Assembly (NCBI RefSeq): GCF_009733535.1
Contig: NZ_SMMI01000010.1
Span: forward strand, 1-64,000
Length of the DNA: 64,000 bases
Source of the DNA: Sphingobacterium endophyticum
GTDB lineage: Bacteria; Bacteroidota; Bacteroidia; Sphingobacteriales; Sphingobacteriaceae
Direction of reading: 5' to 3'
Under the pieces are notes generated by a model. The model made no database searches and was not told the origin of the DNA. It saw only the letters and a list, made by a program, of their open reading frames with translations. Shown piece after piece: positions 8,686 through 17,242 of the stretch. Position numbers and translations under genes: made by a program. Numbering within the stretch: position 1 is the stretch's first letter; each line of letters opens with the position of its first letter.

Positions 8686-9765
8686 ATGAACTTTATTAAA
8701 ACCTTACCCTTAGCATTCGTATTATTTGCAGCATGTCAATCTGGTGCTAAGAATCATGATAAGCTCATATATCCTGATTCTGCAGCTGTTTGCCATACTG
8801 CGACCATTCCTTCACGATTTTCGAGTTTGAAACAAGATTCTTCTACATCACGTTTGGTAGGAGATGACCAAGGAGAAATGGTAAAAATTAATGGTGGTAC
8901 GTTTGAAATGGGCAGTACTAGTTTTCAAGATGCCCAACCCTTGCACCAAGTTACAGTTGAATCCTTTTACATGGATGTTCATGAAGTGACGAATGCACAA
9001 TTTGAGGCGTTTGTAAAAGCTACAGGCTATAAAACTGTCGCGGAACGTCCTTTGAATCCGCAGGATTTTCCGGGAGCTGATCCAGCTTTGTTAGTTCCAG
9101 GTTCGGCTGTGTTTAAAGCGCCTCAACAAGTTCAGGGATTGCAAACTCATTTACAATGGTGGGAATATGTGCCGGATGCCAATTGGCGTCATCCTGAGGG
9201 TCCTAATAGCTCGATAAAGGGAAAGGAGAATCATCCTGTTACCCAATTGGCTTATGAGGATGCAGAAGCATATGCGAAATGGGCCGGTAAGAGATTGCCG
9301 ACGGAAGCTGAATGGGAATATGCTGCTAAAGCTGGTAAGCACCAAAATGAGACCTACTATTGGGGTTCAGAAAAATTGGAAGATGGTAAATGGTTAGCGA
9401 ATATCTATCAAGGGGAGTTCCCTACAAAAAACACAAAAGAAGATGGTTTTGAGACGACATCCCCAGTGAAGTCATTTCCTGCCAACGCATACGGACTATA
9501 TGATATGGAAGGGAATGTTTGGGAATGGTGTTCAGATTTTTATAGACCGGACTATTACCAAAGTAGTCCCAAAGAAAACCCTAAAGGGCCATCGGATTCC
9601 TATGATCCACAAGAACCCGGTGCAGTAAAACGAGTACAACGAGGAGGTTCATTCCTATGCAATGACCAATACTGCGAACGATACAAAGCAGGAAGTCGTG
9701 GAAAAGGAGAAATTAATTCACCGACAAATAATGTTGGATTTCGATGTGTGAAGGGGGCGGAATAG
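8686..9765 (+). CDS. Formylglycine-generating enzyme family lipoprotein
   Basis: A 359-residue protein with a lipoprotein signal (lipobox LFAAC, C17), so it is probably membrane-anchored outside the cytoplasm. The FGE-sulfatase domain spans about 62-357: MVKINGGTFEMGS, MDVHEVTNAQFEAFV, RLPTEAEWEYAAKAG, YDMEGNVWEWCSDFY and GGSFLCNDQYC. Both cysteines that bind copper and catalyse oxidation in true formylglycine-generating enzymes are present (C325, C330). Many family members lack them, so an oxidase that converts sulfatase Cys/Ser to formylglycine is possible. No sulfatase lies in the window, so the target is unknown. It is transcribed separately from the GH109-type gene. The stop codon overlaps a heptamer repeat. 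Confidence 0.88.
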   Translation: MNFIKTLPLAFVLFAACQSGAKNHDKLIYPDSAAVCHTATIPSRFSSLKQDSSTSRLVGDDQGEMVKINGGTFEMGSTSFQDAQPLHQVTVESFYMDVHEVTNAQFEAFVKATGYKTVAERPLNPQDFPGADPALLVPGSAVFKAPQQVQGLQTHLQWWEYVPDANWRHPEGPNSSIKGKENHPVTQLAYEDAEAYAKWAGKRLPTEAEWEYAAKAGKHQNETYYWGSEKLEDGKWLANIYQGEFPTKNTKEDGFETTSPVKSFPANAYGLYDMEGNVWEWCSDFYRPDYYQSSPKENPKGPSDSYDPQEPGAVKRVQRGGSFLCNDQYCERYKAGSRGKGEINSPTNNVGFRCVKGAE

Positions 9766-9784
9766 TAGTTAGTAGTTAGTAGTC
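9764..9784. repeat. Heptamer tandem repeat (AGTAGTT)
   Basis: Three 7-bp units (AGTAGTT, AGTAGTT, AGTAGTC) begin inside the TAG stop codon of the FGE-family gene. They belong to the same family as the arrays at 295, 9928 and 20908. Confidence 0.8.
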
Positions 9785-9865
9785 CCTTCTCCCCCAGATT
9801 ATGCGTGTCAATCTCCATCGCAAGATGAAGAAACTATTTTTAAGAAGAAACACGGAGCCATTTAA

Positions 9866-9905
9866 CAAAAAAGCCGTATCAAAATTTGAAGTATTGATAC
9901 GGCTT
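9866..9905 (-). terminator. Terminator downstream of carB
   Basis: AAGCCGTATCAA at 9871-9882 pairs with TTGATACGGCTT at 9894-9905. Read on the minus strand, the 12-bp stem is followed by a run of T, placing it 54 bp after carB. Confidence 0.85.
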
Positions 9906-9927
9906 ATATTATTCTAGTTAAGAATCT

Positions 9928-9955
9928 AAATACTTAATACTTAATACTAAATACT
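9928..9955. repeat. Heptamer tandem repeat (AAATACT/TAATACT)
   Basis: Four exact-period 7-bp units (AAATACT, TAATACT, TAATACT, AAATACT) lie between the carB stop codon and its terminator, so they are transcribed as its 3' UTR. On the minus strand they read AGTATTT and AGTATTA. Confidence 0.82.
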
Positions 9956-9958
9956 CAT

Positions 9959-12778
9959 CTACTGTGCATTCAAGAACATTGATTTTTTGCTATATAATTC
10001 TCTGAAGTGAGGATCATTAAGGTCTTTGATAAAGCGAATGGCTTCACCGGTGGACTTCATTTCAGGACCTAATTGTTTGTCTACCTCTGGGAACTTAGAG
10101 AAAGAGAAAACAGGTTCTTTAATAGCATAACCATTAAGTTTGCGTTCGATGTTAAAGTCTTTCAGTTTGTTATGGCCTAACATAACCTTTGTTGCAATAT
10201 TAATGTAAGGGACATCATATGCCTTAGCAATGAAAGGTACTGTACGTGATGCTCGAGGGTTAGCTTCGATTACAAATACGTTTTCATTTTTGATTGCGAA
10301 CTGAATATTAAGTAAGCCTCTTACATTTAATGCTTTAGCTAGTTTAATTGTATATTCAGCCATTTTATCTTGCACTTGTTCAGAAAGGCTGAATGGAGGC
10401 AATACTGCAGAAGAGTCACCAGAGTGAATTCCTGCTGGTTCAATATGTTCCATCATTCCGATAATGTGAACATCTTCACCGTCGCAAATTGAATCAGATT
10501 CAGCTTCTTCAGCTCTATCTAAGAAGTGATCGATTAATATGTGGTTTCCAGGAAGATTCTTCAATAAGTTTACAACTGCTTTTTCTAAATCCTCATCATT
10601 GATTACAATACTCATTCCCTGTCCACCCAATACATAAGAAGGGCGAACTAATACTGGATAACCCACTTCATTTGCAACTTTGATAGCTTCTTCAGCTGAA
10701 GTAGCCACACCATATTTAGGATAAGGAATATCCAATTCTTTCAGAAGGTCAGAGAAACTACCACGGTCTTCCGCTAAATCCATGTTAGAGAAATTTGTTC
10801 CGATAATTTTAACTCCTTCCGCTTCTAGAAGTTCTGCCATTTTTAAGGCTGTTTGACCACCTAATTGAACAATTACACCTTCAGGTTTTTCAAGTTCAAT
10901 GATTTCACGTACATGTTCCCAGAATACAGGTTCAAAGTATAGTTTATCAGCCATGTTAAAGTCTGTAGAAACCGTTTCAGGATTACAGTTTACCATGATA
11001 GCTTCATAACCACATTCTTTGGCTGCTAATAGGCCGTGTACACAAGAGTAGTCGAATTCGATACCTTGTCCGATACGGTTAGGTCCCGATCCAAGAACGA
11101 TGATTTTTTTACGATCAGAAGCGATGGACTCATTTTCGTCCTCAAAAGTAGAGTAATAATAAGGAGTCTGAGCAGGGAATTCAGCAGCGCAGGTATCAAC
11201 CATTTTATAAACGCGACGGATTCCTAATTCCTTACGGCGAGCATATACTTCATCTTCTGTTGTATTGCCTAGTAACCAAGCAATCTGAACATCAGAATAT
11301 CCTTTTTGTTTTAAGGTCATGAAGAAGTCTCTAGGAATATTATTCAATTGATATCTACGTAATTCACCTTCTAATTGCACAAGTTCTTGGATTTGTAATA
11401 AGAACCATTTGTCTATAAGGGTTGCTTTACGAACAGATTCCAAAGGAACACCTAGTTCAAATGCATCTTTAATATGAAACAGGCGGTCAGCACTTGGATG
11501 TTCAAGGCTATGCATGATTTCTTCCAAGTTTCTAGATTGACGGCCATCGGCACCTAAACCAGCACGTCCAGTTTCAAGGGATTGGGCTGCTTTTTGAAGC
11601 GCTTCGATGAATGTACGACCAATTGCCATAACCTCACCTACAGCTTTCATCTGAAGACCTAATTCTTTATTTGCTCCTTTGAACTTATCGAAGTTAAAAC
11701 GAGGTACTTTTACGATTACATAATCCAGAGTAGGTTCAAAGTAGGCAGAAGTATTTTTAGTGATTTGGTTTTGTAACTCATCCAAATTATAGCCAATCGC
11801 TAATTTTGCAGCGATTTTAGCGATAGGGTAGCCTGTAGCTTTAGATGCTAGCGCTGATGAACGAGATACACGTGGGTTGATTTCAATTGCAATAATTTCT
11901 TCGTTTTCAGGATTGACAGAGAATTGTACATTACATCCCCCTGCGAAGTTTCCAATAGAGCGCATCATCTTGATAGCTTGATTACGCATATCTTGGTAGC
12001 ATTTGTCAGAAAGGGTCATTCCTGGAGCAACCGTAATGGAGTCACCGGTATGGATTCCCATTGGGTCGAAGTTTTCGATAGTACAGATGATAATGACATT
12101 ATCGTTTGTATCACGAAGTAATTCCAATTCAAATTCTTTCCATCCAAGGACAGCTTGCTCTACCAAAACCTCATGGGTTGGAGATGCATGAAGACCTCTA
12201 TTTAATGCTGCGTCAAATTCTTCTTTGCTGTGCACAAAACCACCTCCGGTTCCTGCCAACGTATAAGAAGGGCGAATTACTAAAGGAAATCCAATTAATT
12301 GAGCTGCTTCTTTACCTTCTAAGAATGAATTTGCAATTTTAGAATTTGCAACACCTACACCAATATCAATCATTAATTGGCGGAATTCTTCACGGTTTTC
12401 AGTTTTTTCGATAGCAGCAACATCTACTCCGATTACTTTAACATCGTATTTTTCCCAAAGGCCACGATTGGAAGCTTCGATACAAAGATTCAAAGCAGTT
12501 TGACCACCCATAGTTGGAAGAACAGCGTCAATCTGACGTTCTTGAAGAATCTGTTCGATACTTTCACAAGTAAGTGGCAATAAATAAACGTGATCTGCTA
12601 CGACGCTATCGGTCATGATCGTAGCTGGGTTTGAGTTAATAATGGATACGGAGATACCTTCTTCTTTTAATGACAATGCTGCTTGTGATCCTGAATAGTC
12701 AAATTCACAGGCTTGTCCAATAACAATAGGTCCAGATCCAATGATTAATACCGAATTGATGGAGGTGTTTCTAGGCAT
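9959..12778 (-). CDS. carB: Carbamoyl-phosphate synthase large subunit, no MGS domain
   Basis: A 939-residue synthetase making carbamoyl phosphate from bicarbonate, ammonia and ATP for pyrimidine and arginine synthesis. Two homologous ATP-grasp halves are seen (about 1-545 and 546-930), each opening with a conserved block: [20 protein letters not shown] and [20 protein letters not shown]. The protein stops shortly after the second ATP-grasp region ([16 protein letters not shown]). The MGS-like allosteric domain of about 130 residues, which binds ornithine, UMP or IMP in the E. coli enzyme, is absent. No leftover coding sequence follows, only repeats and a terminator, so this is a domain-lacking form and not a frameshift. 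carA is not in the window. A leader of about 95 nt with a small hairpin lies upstream. Confidence 0.96.
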   Translation of the reverse strand: MPRNTSINSVLIIGSGPIVIGQACEFDYSGSQAALSLKEEGISVSIINSNPATIMTDSVVADHVYLLPLTCESIEQILQERQIDAVLPTMGGQTALNLCIEASNRGLWEKYDVKVIGVDVAAIEKTENREEFRQLMIDIGVGVANSKIANSFLEGKEAAQLIGFPLVIRPSYTLAGTGGGFVHSKEEFDAALNRGLHASPTHEVLVEQAVLGWKEFELELLRDTNDNVIIICTIENFDPMGIHTGDSITVAPGMTLSDKCYQDMRNQAIKMMRSIGNFAGGCNVQFSVNPENEEIIAIEINPRVSRSSALASKATGYPIAKIAAKLAIGYNLDELQNQITKNTSAYFEPTLDYVIVKVPRFNFDKFKGANKELGLQMKAVGEVMAIGRTFIEALQKAAQSLETGRAGLGADGRQSRNLEEIMHSLEHPSADRLFHIKDAFELGVPLESVRKATLIDKWFLLQIQELVQLEGELRRYQLNNIPRDFFMTLKQKGYSDVQIAWLLGNTTEDEVYARRKELGIRRVYKMVDTCAAEFPAQTPYYYSTFEDENESIASDRKKIIVLGSGPNRIGQGIEFDYSCVHGLLAAKECGYEAIMVNCNPETVSTDFNMADKLYFEPVFWEHVREIIELEKPEGVIVQLGGQTALKMAELLEAEGVKIIGTNFSNMDLAEDRGSFSDLLKELDIPYPKYGVATSAEEAIKVANEVGYPVLVRPSYVLGGQGMSIVINDEDLEKAVVNLLKNLPGNHILIDHFLDRAEEAESDSICDGEDVHIIGMMEHIEPAGIHSGDSSAVLPPFSLSEQVQDKMAEYTIKLAKALNVRGLLNIQFAIKNENVFVIEANPRASRTVPFIAKAYDVPYINIATKVMLGHNKLKDFNIERKLNGYAIKEPVFSFSKFPEVDKQLGPEMKSTGEAIRFIKDLNDPHFRELYSKKSMFLNAQ

Positions 12779-12858
12779 TATTTTTTATTTCAATTGTTAA
12801 ATACAAATAATTAAGCGGACAGTTGCAGACAGATTTTGCCTTAATGGGAGGTGTATTT

Positions 12859-12886
12859 CCGACTGCTTTGTCGGAGTGCAAAGTTA
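12859..12886 (-). promoter_or_regulatory. carB -7 box and leader hairpin
   Basis: On the minus strand TAACTTTG (plus 12879-12886) matches the Bacteroidota -7 box. It is followed by a CCGAC/GTCGG stem (12859-12874) and a leader of about 90 nt before the carB start. The -33 box is weak. No known pyrimidine attenuator motif was recognised. Confidence 0.5.
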
Positions 12887-13003
12887 CATTTTTATTTTAA
12901 TAATGAACGAATTATTTCATCTAAAAATTGACGACCTGGCCTTCCGACATGTAAATATTCTTAAGAACATTGCAATTATCCTTAGGAAATTTCAAATGAT
13001 ACA

Positions 13004-15256
13004 TTAATATATTACAATTTCATCAGCAAAAAGATAACCCTTCATCGGATTACTTGCTTTGATTTGAATATACCTAGCCATAACTGGTTTGTCTAATTTA
13101 ATTTCAAATTTTTGAAATTTCAATGCAGGATCAGTATTGGAAATTTGGTTTACTACGGTTCCAAGTTCACGGTAAGTTTTACCATTATCTGACACAGATA
13201 CCACAAATTCTCCTGGGAAATAAACTCCCGGACCTGGAATCTGCATAAAGTTCAATGCCACTGATTTTATTTCTTCGCGTCTTTCAAAATCAACGATAAC
13301 ATCTAGATCTTTGGTAAATCCTTGCCATTGACCATCTTGGTAGGTCAAGGTTCCTTTTATTCCATTTGTTAATGTTCTTTCACCCTGTGCTGGATATCCT
13401 TCCCATGCTGTTTTGTAAATAACCTCTTTTCCAATAGCTTTATGAACGTCTAGTTCGATCATTTCTATTGGACTAACGCGAGCAGAATCTAAGAATGAAG
13501 CTGCTTTAATGGTAGCAGATTTAGATAGTTCGATGGGTAAATTATAGGGCGTTGAACTATGTATAGGGTCTGAACCATCTGTTGTATATTTAATGTTTGG
13601 CTTGAATTGTTCTGAAGACAGAATTACGGTATTCTTACTGTGAAGGGAGTCGAATTGAACGGTATTTATTACATTATAAGACGGTCGATAATAGTTAACT
13701 TCCAGTTTTTGCAAAATTTTATAGTGGTTTTGCAGTCTTTTCTGAAAATCCTTCCATGATTTTTGGTCTTGATCGGTCCAGACAACTTCCGACAATGCCA
13801 ATGCCCTTGGAAATGCCATATACTCTACTTGTTGATAAGTTGGAATATATTCTGTCCAAATATTTGCCTGAGCACCAATAATATGTTTCTTTTTATCCTC
13901 TTGTATATCCTTTGGTATAGGATTGTAACTGTAGACCTTTTCTAGAGGCAAGTATCCACCAATAGCTTCAGGTTGAGTCCTAGGGTCAGTTTGATACCCG
14001 TCAAAATAAAGGTATCCTCCTGGAGTCATAATAACATCGTGTCCAGCGTTTGCGGCTTTGATACCACCTTCTTCACCTCTCCAACTCATGACGGTAGCCC
14101 CTGCTGTTAATCCACCTTGTAAAATTTCGTCCCAGCCAATCAGTTTCCTTCCTTTAGACTGAAGGTATTCATCCATTTGCTTGATTGCATAAGCTTGAAG
14201 TTCATCTTCATTCTTCAAGCTATCTTTTTTCATTAATTCCTGACATTTTGGACAGGATTTCCAATGGGATTTGTCAGCTTCATCACCTCCGATGTGAATA
14301 TAATGAGAAGGGAATATTGTTAAAACTTCATCAAGGACATTTTTTAGAAATTGATAACTTTCTTCATTTCCAAGGCAGAATTCACCCTGGGTATAAGGTT
14401 TACCTGTGCAAGAAAGCTCGGGATATACAGCAAGGACTTCTTCAGAATGTCCGGGCATTTCTATTTCCGGGATAATGGTAATTCCGCGTTTTTCGGCATA
14501 AGCAACTAATTCACGGGCTTGATCTTGGGTGTAAAAACCACCACTTGCATTAGGGCTACCTTGTTCAACATATTGTCGGCCATTGTTCCACCAATCTTTC
14601 CACAAGCTATGAGTTCTCCAAGCTGCTTTCTGAGTTAATTCAGGATATTTTTTTATTTCTAAACGCCAGCCAGCACCATCAGTCAGATGCCAATGAAAAT
14701 AATTGAATTTATAGAGGGCAAGCAGATCAATATATTTTTTTAGAAAATTGAAAGGCATAAAATTTCTGGATACATCTAAATGCATTCCTCGATATTGAAA
14801 TCTGGGTTTGTCGTCAATTCGGATATAAGGTAAAGATTTGCCATCATTCAAATAGCTTAATTGCATGATACTGTAAATTCCTGGGAGCATTGCTTTCGCT
14901 GAATGAGCTTTCAATAAGATTCCTTTATCGTCAATTTCTAATAAATAACCATTAGGATCAACACGGTCAAAATCTTCTGCTTTAAATAGCCGAATTCCAG
15001 ATTGATGTTGTTTTTTTATTTTTTTTACGACTTCTGTATTTCCAATTTGTAATCCTGGGATTTCATTTAGGAGATCGGCAAGTTGTGCGAATTCATCAGT
15101 ATAATGGAGGTCAATTTTCTGATTGAGGTTCATTTCACCTTCCTGCAGCAATATTTTGGTAGGTCTGGGGATGATTGAAATTTCCTGTTCTTGAGCAAAT
15201 AAGAATAGGGGAAATAAGCAAATCAGAACCAATAGTTTTCGAAGATGAGTGATCAT
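13004..15256 (-). CDS. Exported beta-N-acetylhexosaminidase (GH20)
   Basis: A 750-residue secreted glycosidase that removes terminal GlcNAc or GalNAc. The signal peptide (about 1-21) ends LFLFAQEQ. A small GH20b-type alpha/beta domain (about 25-150) leads into the catalytic barrel from RFQYRGMHLDVSRNF at 152. The catalytic Asp-Glu pair of substrate-assisted hydrolysis is D325-E326 in HIGGDEADKSHW. A chitobiase-type C-terminal segment with YTTDGSDP follows. The last part (about 620-750) looks like an F5/8-type carbohydrate-binding module. The length fits multi-domain Bacteroidota hexosaminidases. It stands alone, divergent from lipA. Confidence 0.95.
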   Translation of the reverse strand: MITHLRKLLVLICLFPLFLFAQEQEISIIPRPTKILLQEGEMNLNQKIDLHYTDEFAQLADLLNEIPGLQIGNTEVVKKIKKQHQSGIRLFKAEDFDRVDPNGYLLEIDDKGILLKAHSAKAMLPGIYSIMQLSYLNDGKSLPYIRIDDKPRFQYRGMHLDVSRNFMPFNFLKKYIDLLALYKFNYFHWHLTDGAGWRLEIKKYPELTQKAAWRTHSLWKDWWNNGRQYVEQGSPNASGGFYTQDQARELVAYAEKRGITIIPEIEMPGHSEEVLAVYPELSCTGKPYTQGEFCLGNEESYQFLKNVLDEVLTIFPSHYIHIGGDEADKSHWKSCPKCQELMKKDSLKNEDELQAYAIKQMDEYLQSKGRKLIGWDEILQGGLTAGATVMSWRGEEGGIKAANAGHDVIMTPGGYLYFDGYQTDPRTQPEAIGGYLPLEKVYSYNPIPKDIQEDKKKHIIGAQANIWTEYIPTYQQVEYMAFPRALALSEVVWTDQDQKSWKDFQKRLQNHYKILQKLEVNYYRPSYNVINTVQFDSLHSKNTVILSSEQFKPNIKYTTDGSDPIHSSTPYNLPIELSKSATIKAASFLDSARVSPIEMIELDVHKAIGKEVIYKTAWEGYPAQGERTLTNGIKGTLTYQDGQWQGFTKDLDVIVDFERREEIKSVALNFMQIPGPGVYFPGEFVVSVSDNGKTYRELGTVVNQISNTDPALKFQKFEIKLDKPVMARYIQIKASNPMKGYLFADEIVIY

Positions 15257-15386
15257 ATTGGATAATAGGGGTTTGAATTAAAACAAATATCTTAAAAAAT
15301 TAGTACTTGTTTAACAATAAAAGTTGTTACAAAGTTTTTATGAGATTATCCTAACATTCAATTCATATTCATAATGTAAATATGAT

Positions 15387-15394
15387 TAACTTTG
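15387..15394 (+). promoter_or_regulatory. lipA -7 box adjacent to the start codon
   Basis: TAACTTTG matches TAnnTTTG and ends only 4 nt before the lipA ATG at 15399. Transcription would then begin at or next to the ATG, implying a leaderless mRNA. The -33 box is not obvious. Confidence 0.5.
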
Positions 15395-15398
15395 TTGC

Positions 15399-16280
15399 AT
15401 GATTGAACTTCCTGTAATTCCAGCAAACCAGACGCAACGCAAACCAGATTGGTTACGTGTTAAGTTACCTGTAGGTAAAGAATATCGTCATGTACGAAGT
15501 TTGGTTGATGAACATAAACTGCATACAATTTGTGAAAGTGGTAATTGTCCTAACATGGGAGAATGTTGGGGGGCAGGTACTGCAACATTTATGATATTGG
15601 GAAATATTTGCACGCGCTCATGCTCATTCTGTGCAGTTGCAACAGGAAGGCCATTGGCGGTTGATTTAGATGAACCCAATCGTGTTGCCAATTCTGTTAA
15701 GTTAATGCAGGTTAAGCATTGTGTGATAACATCGGTAGACCGGGATGATCAGAAAGATGGTGGTTCACAAATTTGGGCAGAGACCATTTTAGCAATCCGC
15801 AGGGAGAGTCCCGAAACAACATTGGAGACCTTAATTCCTGATTTTAAAGGTCAATGGGAAAATTTAGACCGTGTCCTAGCTGTTCGTCCAGAAGTTGTGT
15901 CACATAATATCGAAACTGTGAGAAGGCTTACACGTGAGGTTCGAATTCAAGCAAAATATGATCGTTCATTAGAATGTTTACGTAGAATTTCTGAAGCAGG
16001 ATTACGCACCAAATCTGGAATTATGTTAGGTCTAGGCGAAACAGAAGAAGATGTAATCGAAACTATGCAAGATTTGTTCGATGTTGGTGTTGATATCTTA
16101 ACAATTGGACAATATTTACAGCCTACCAAAGCTCACCACCCTGTTATTGATTGGGTAACTCCTCAACAATTTGAAAAATATAAAGAGATAGGTTTGAAAA
16201 TGGGCTTCAAGTATGTTGAGTCAGGACCACTCGTGAGGTCATCGTACCATGCTGAAAAACATCTTTTCGATATGCAATAA
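15399..16280 (+). CDS. lipA: Lipoyl synthase
   Basis: A 293-residue radical SAM enzyme that inserts two sulfurs into protein-bound octanoyl groups, making the lipoyl cofactor of pyruvate dehydrogenase E2 and related enzymes. The auxiliary-cluster cysteines C45, C50 and C56 ([12 protein letters not shown]) and the radical SAM cysteines C71, C75 and C78 (CTRSCSFC) are all present. The C-terminal RSSYHAEK carries the conserved serine that ligates the auxiliary cluster. It is somewhat shorter than the E. coli protein (321 residues) at the N-terminus. Its likely client in this window is the two-lipoyl-domain pdhC product. A strong terminator follows. Confidence 0.97.
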   Translation: MIELPVIPANQTQRKPDWLRVKLPVGKEYRHVRSLVDEHKLHTICESGNCPNMGECWGAGTATFMILGNICTRSCSFCAVATGRPLAVDLDEPNRVANSVKLMQVKHCVITSVDRDDQKDGGSQIWAETILAIRRESPETTLETLIPDFKGQWENLDRVLAVRPEVVSHNIETVRRLTREVRIQAKYDRSLECLRRISEAGLRTKSGIMLGLGETEEDVIETMQDLFDVGVDILTIGQYLQPTKAHHPVIDWVTPQQFEKYKEIGLKMGFKYVESGPLVRSSYHAEKHLFDMQ

Positions 16281-16285
16281 AATAT

Positions 16286-16316
16286 AATCCTTAGAATTTC
16301 TAAGGATTTTTTTTTT
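16286..16316 (+). terminator. Terminator after lipA
   Basis: AATCCTTAGA pairs with TCTAAGGATT, followed by eight or more T. A second small AT-rich hairpin (AAACCTTAA/TTAAGGTTT) follows at about 16319-16340. Confidence 0.85.
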
Positions 16317-16354
16317 GAAAACCTTAATTTTAAGGTTTATAAATCTACAAGACC

Positions 16355-17239
16355 ATGTTTTTCAAGAAAGTATTCCTACCTATATTATTTCTTGAATTTG
16401 CTATTTTAATTTTTGTTAGCATCTGTTATGGATTTATGGTTTATACATGGAATGCTATCTGGCCAGAATGGACCGCCAATCTCATTCCAATACTTATATC
16501 ATTACTTTTTCTTTTCTTAATAAAAAATAAGATTTTCGGGATTCTTCTACCGGATAATGAGGACGGAAAATCCGTTCGAAAGTTGACGGTCATTTTATTT
16601 CTTTTCCTTCCGATTTTAAGTGCTGTTTTGTTTTCTCCGATTTCCCAAAGTTTACGCTATAATTTGGGCAAAGTGCTAACAATTAATAGTATAAATGATT
16701 TAAAACGATATGAAACTCCTGCCTTTGTTCAGGTAAATGATTGGTACGTAGATAGGATGCGGGTTATTCCCTTAAAGACTGTCAGTAAGGCAAGTTATTT
16801 CGGTCTTGGAAAACATACCGTCAATTTACTATTGATAGTGCCGATTTTTTCGAATGATCAAGCATATAGGTCTTATGCAAGAGCTTTTTTGGCGTTTGAA
16901 TATGAAGAGGAATTTACGGGTAAAGAACTAAGTGAAGGAAAAGATGAAACCTTTATTAATGGATCCTTGACACATTTTAAACGTATGAACATCCGGGATT
17001 TTAGATATTTAGAAGCATATCCGAGAAATGAGAAGCATATGGCATTTATAAGAATGGCCCAGATTCACAATTATTTTGAAAGTGGCTTTGGCAATGTCTA
17101 CAAAGGGCAAGAAGTGGACCGAGATATTTTATCAGCACACTTCTTGAAGTATTTCTTGTTTTTATTTGTTGTTTTAGGGATTCCGATTTTGTTTTTGCTA
17201 TCGGGAATTATTTGGAAATATTTATGGAAAACTTCATGA
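16355..17239 (+). CDS. Membrane protein of unknown function
   Basis: I do not recognise this 294-residue protein. Two hydrophobic segments lie near the N-terminus (about 5-28 and 40-60) and a third at about 76-96. A soluble, probably extracytoplasmic region (about 97-260) contains FVQVNDWYVDRMRV, and one C-terminal membrane helix follows (about 265-290). The soluble part is rich in aromatic and charged residues and shows no catalytic motif that I can identify. It lies just after the lipA terminator and converges, with 3 bp between stops, on the amidohydrolase gene. Composition resembles its neighbours, so transfer is not indicated. Confidence 0.75.
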   Translation: MFFKKVFLPILFLEFAILIFVSICYGFMVYTWNAIWPEWTANLIPILISLLFLFLIKNKIFGILLPDNEDGKSVRKLTVILFLFLPILSAVLFSPISQSLRYNLGKVLTINSINDLKRYETPAFVQVNDWYVDRMRVIPLKTVSKASYFGLGKHTVNLLLIVPIFSNDQAYRSYARAFLAFEYEEEFTGKELSEGKDETFINGSLTHFKRMNIRDFRYLEAYPRNEKHMAFIRMAQIHNYFESGFGNVYKGQEVDRDILSAHFLKYFLFLFVVLGIPILFLLSGIIWKYLWKTS

Positions 17240-17242
17240 GGA

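Noticed and set aside
11036..12583. Plus-strand open frames opposite carB
   Set aside because: They are low-complexity mirror frames of a strongly conserved gene, without start signals or family features.
9959..12778. CarB as a frameshifted or truncated pseudogene
   Set aside because: Both ATP-grasp halves are intact, and after the stop there are only repeats and a terminator, with no remnant of the missing domain in any frame.
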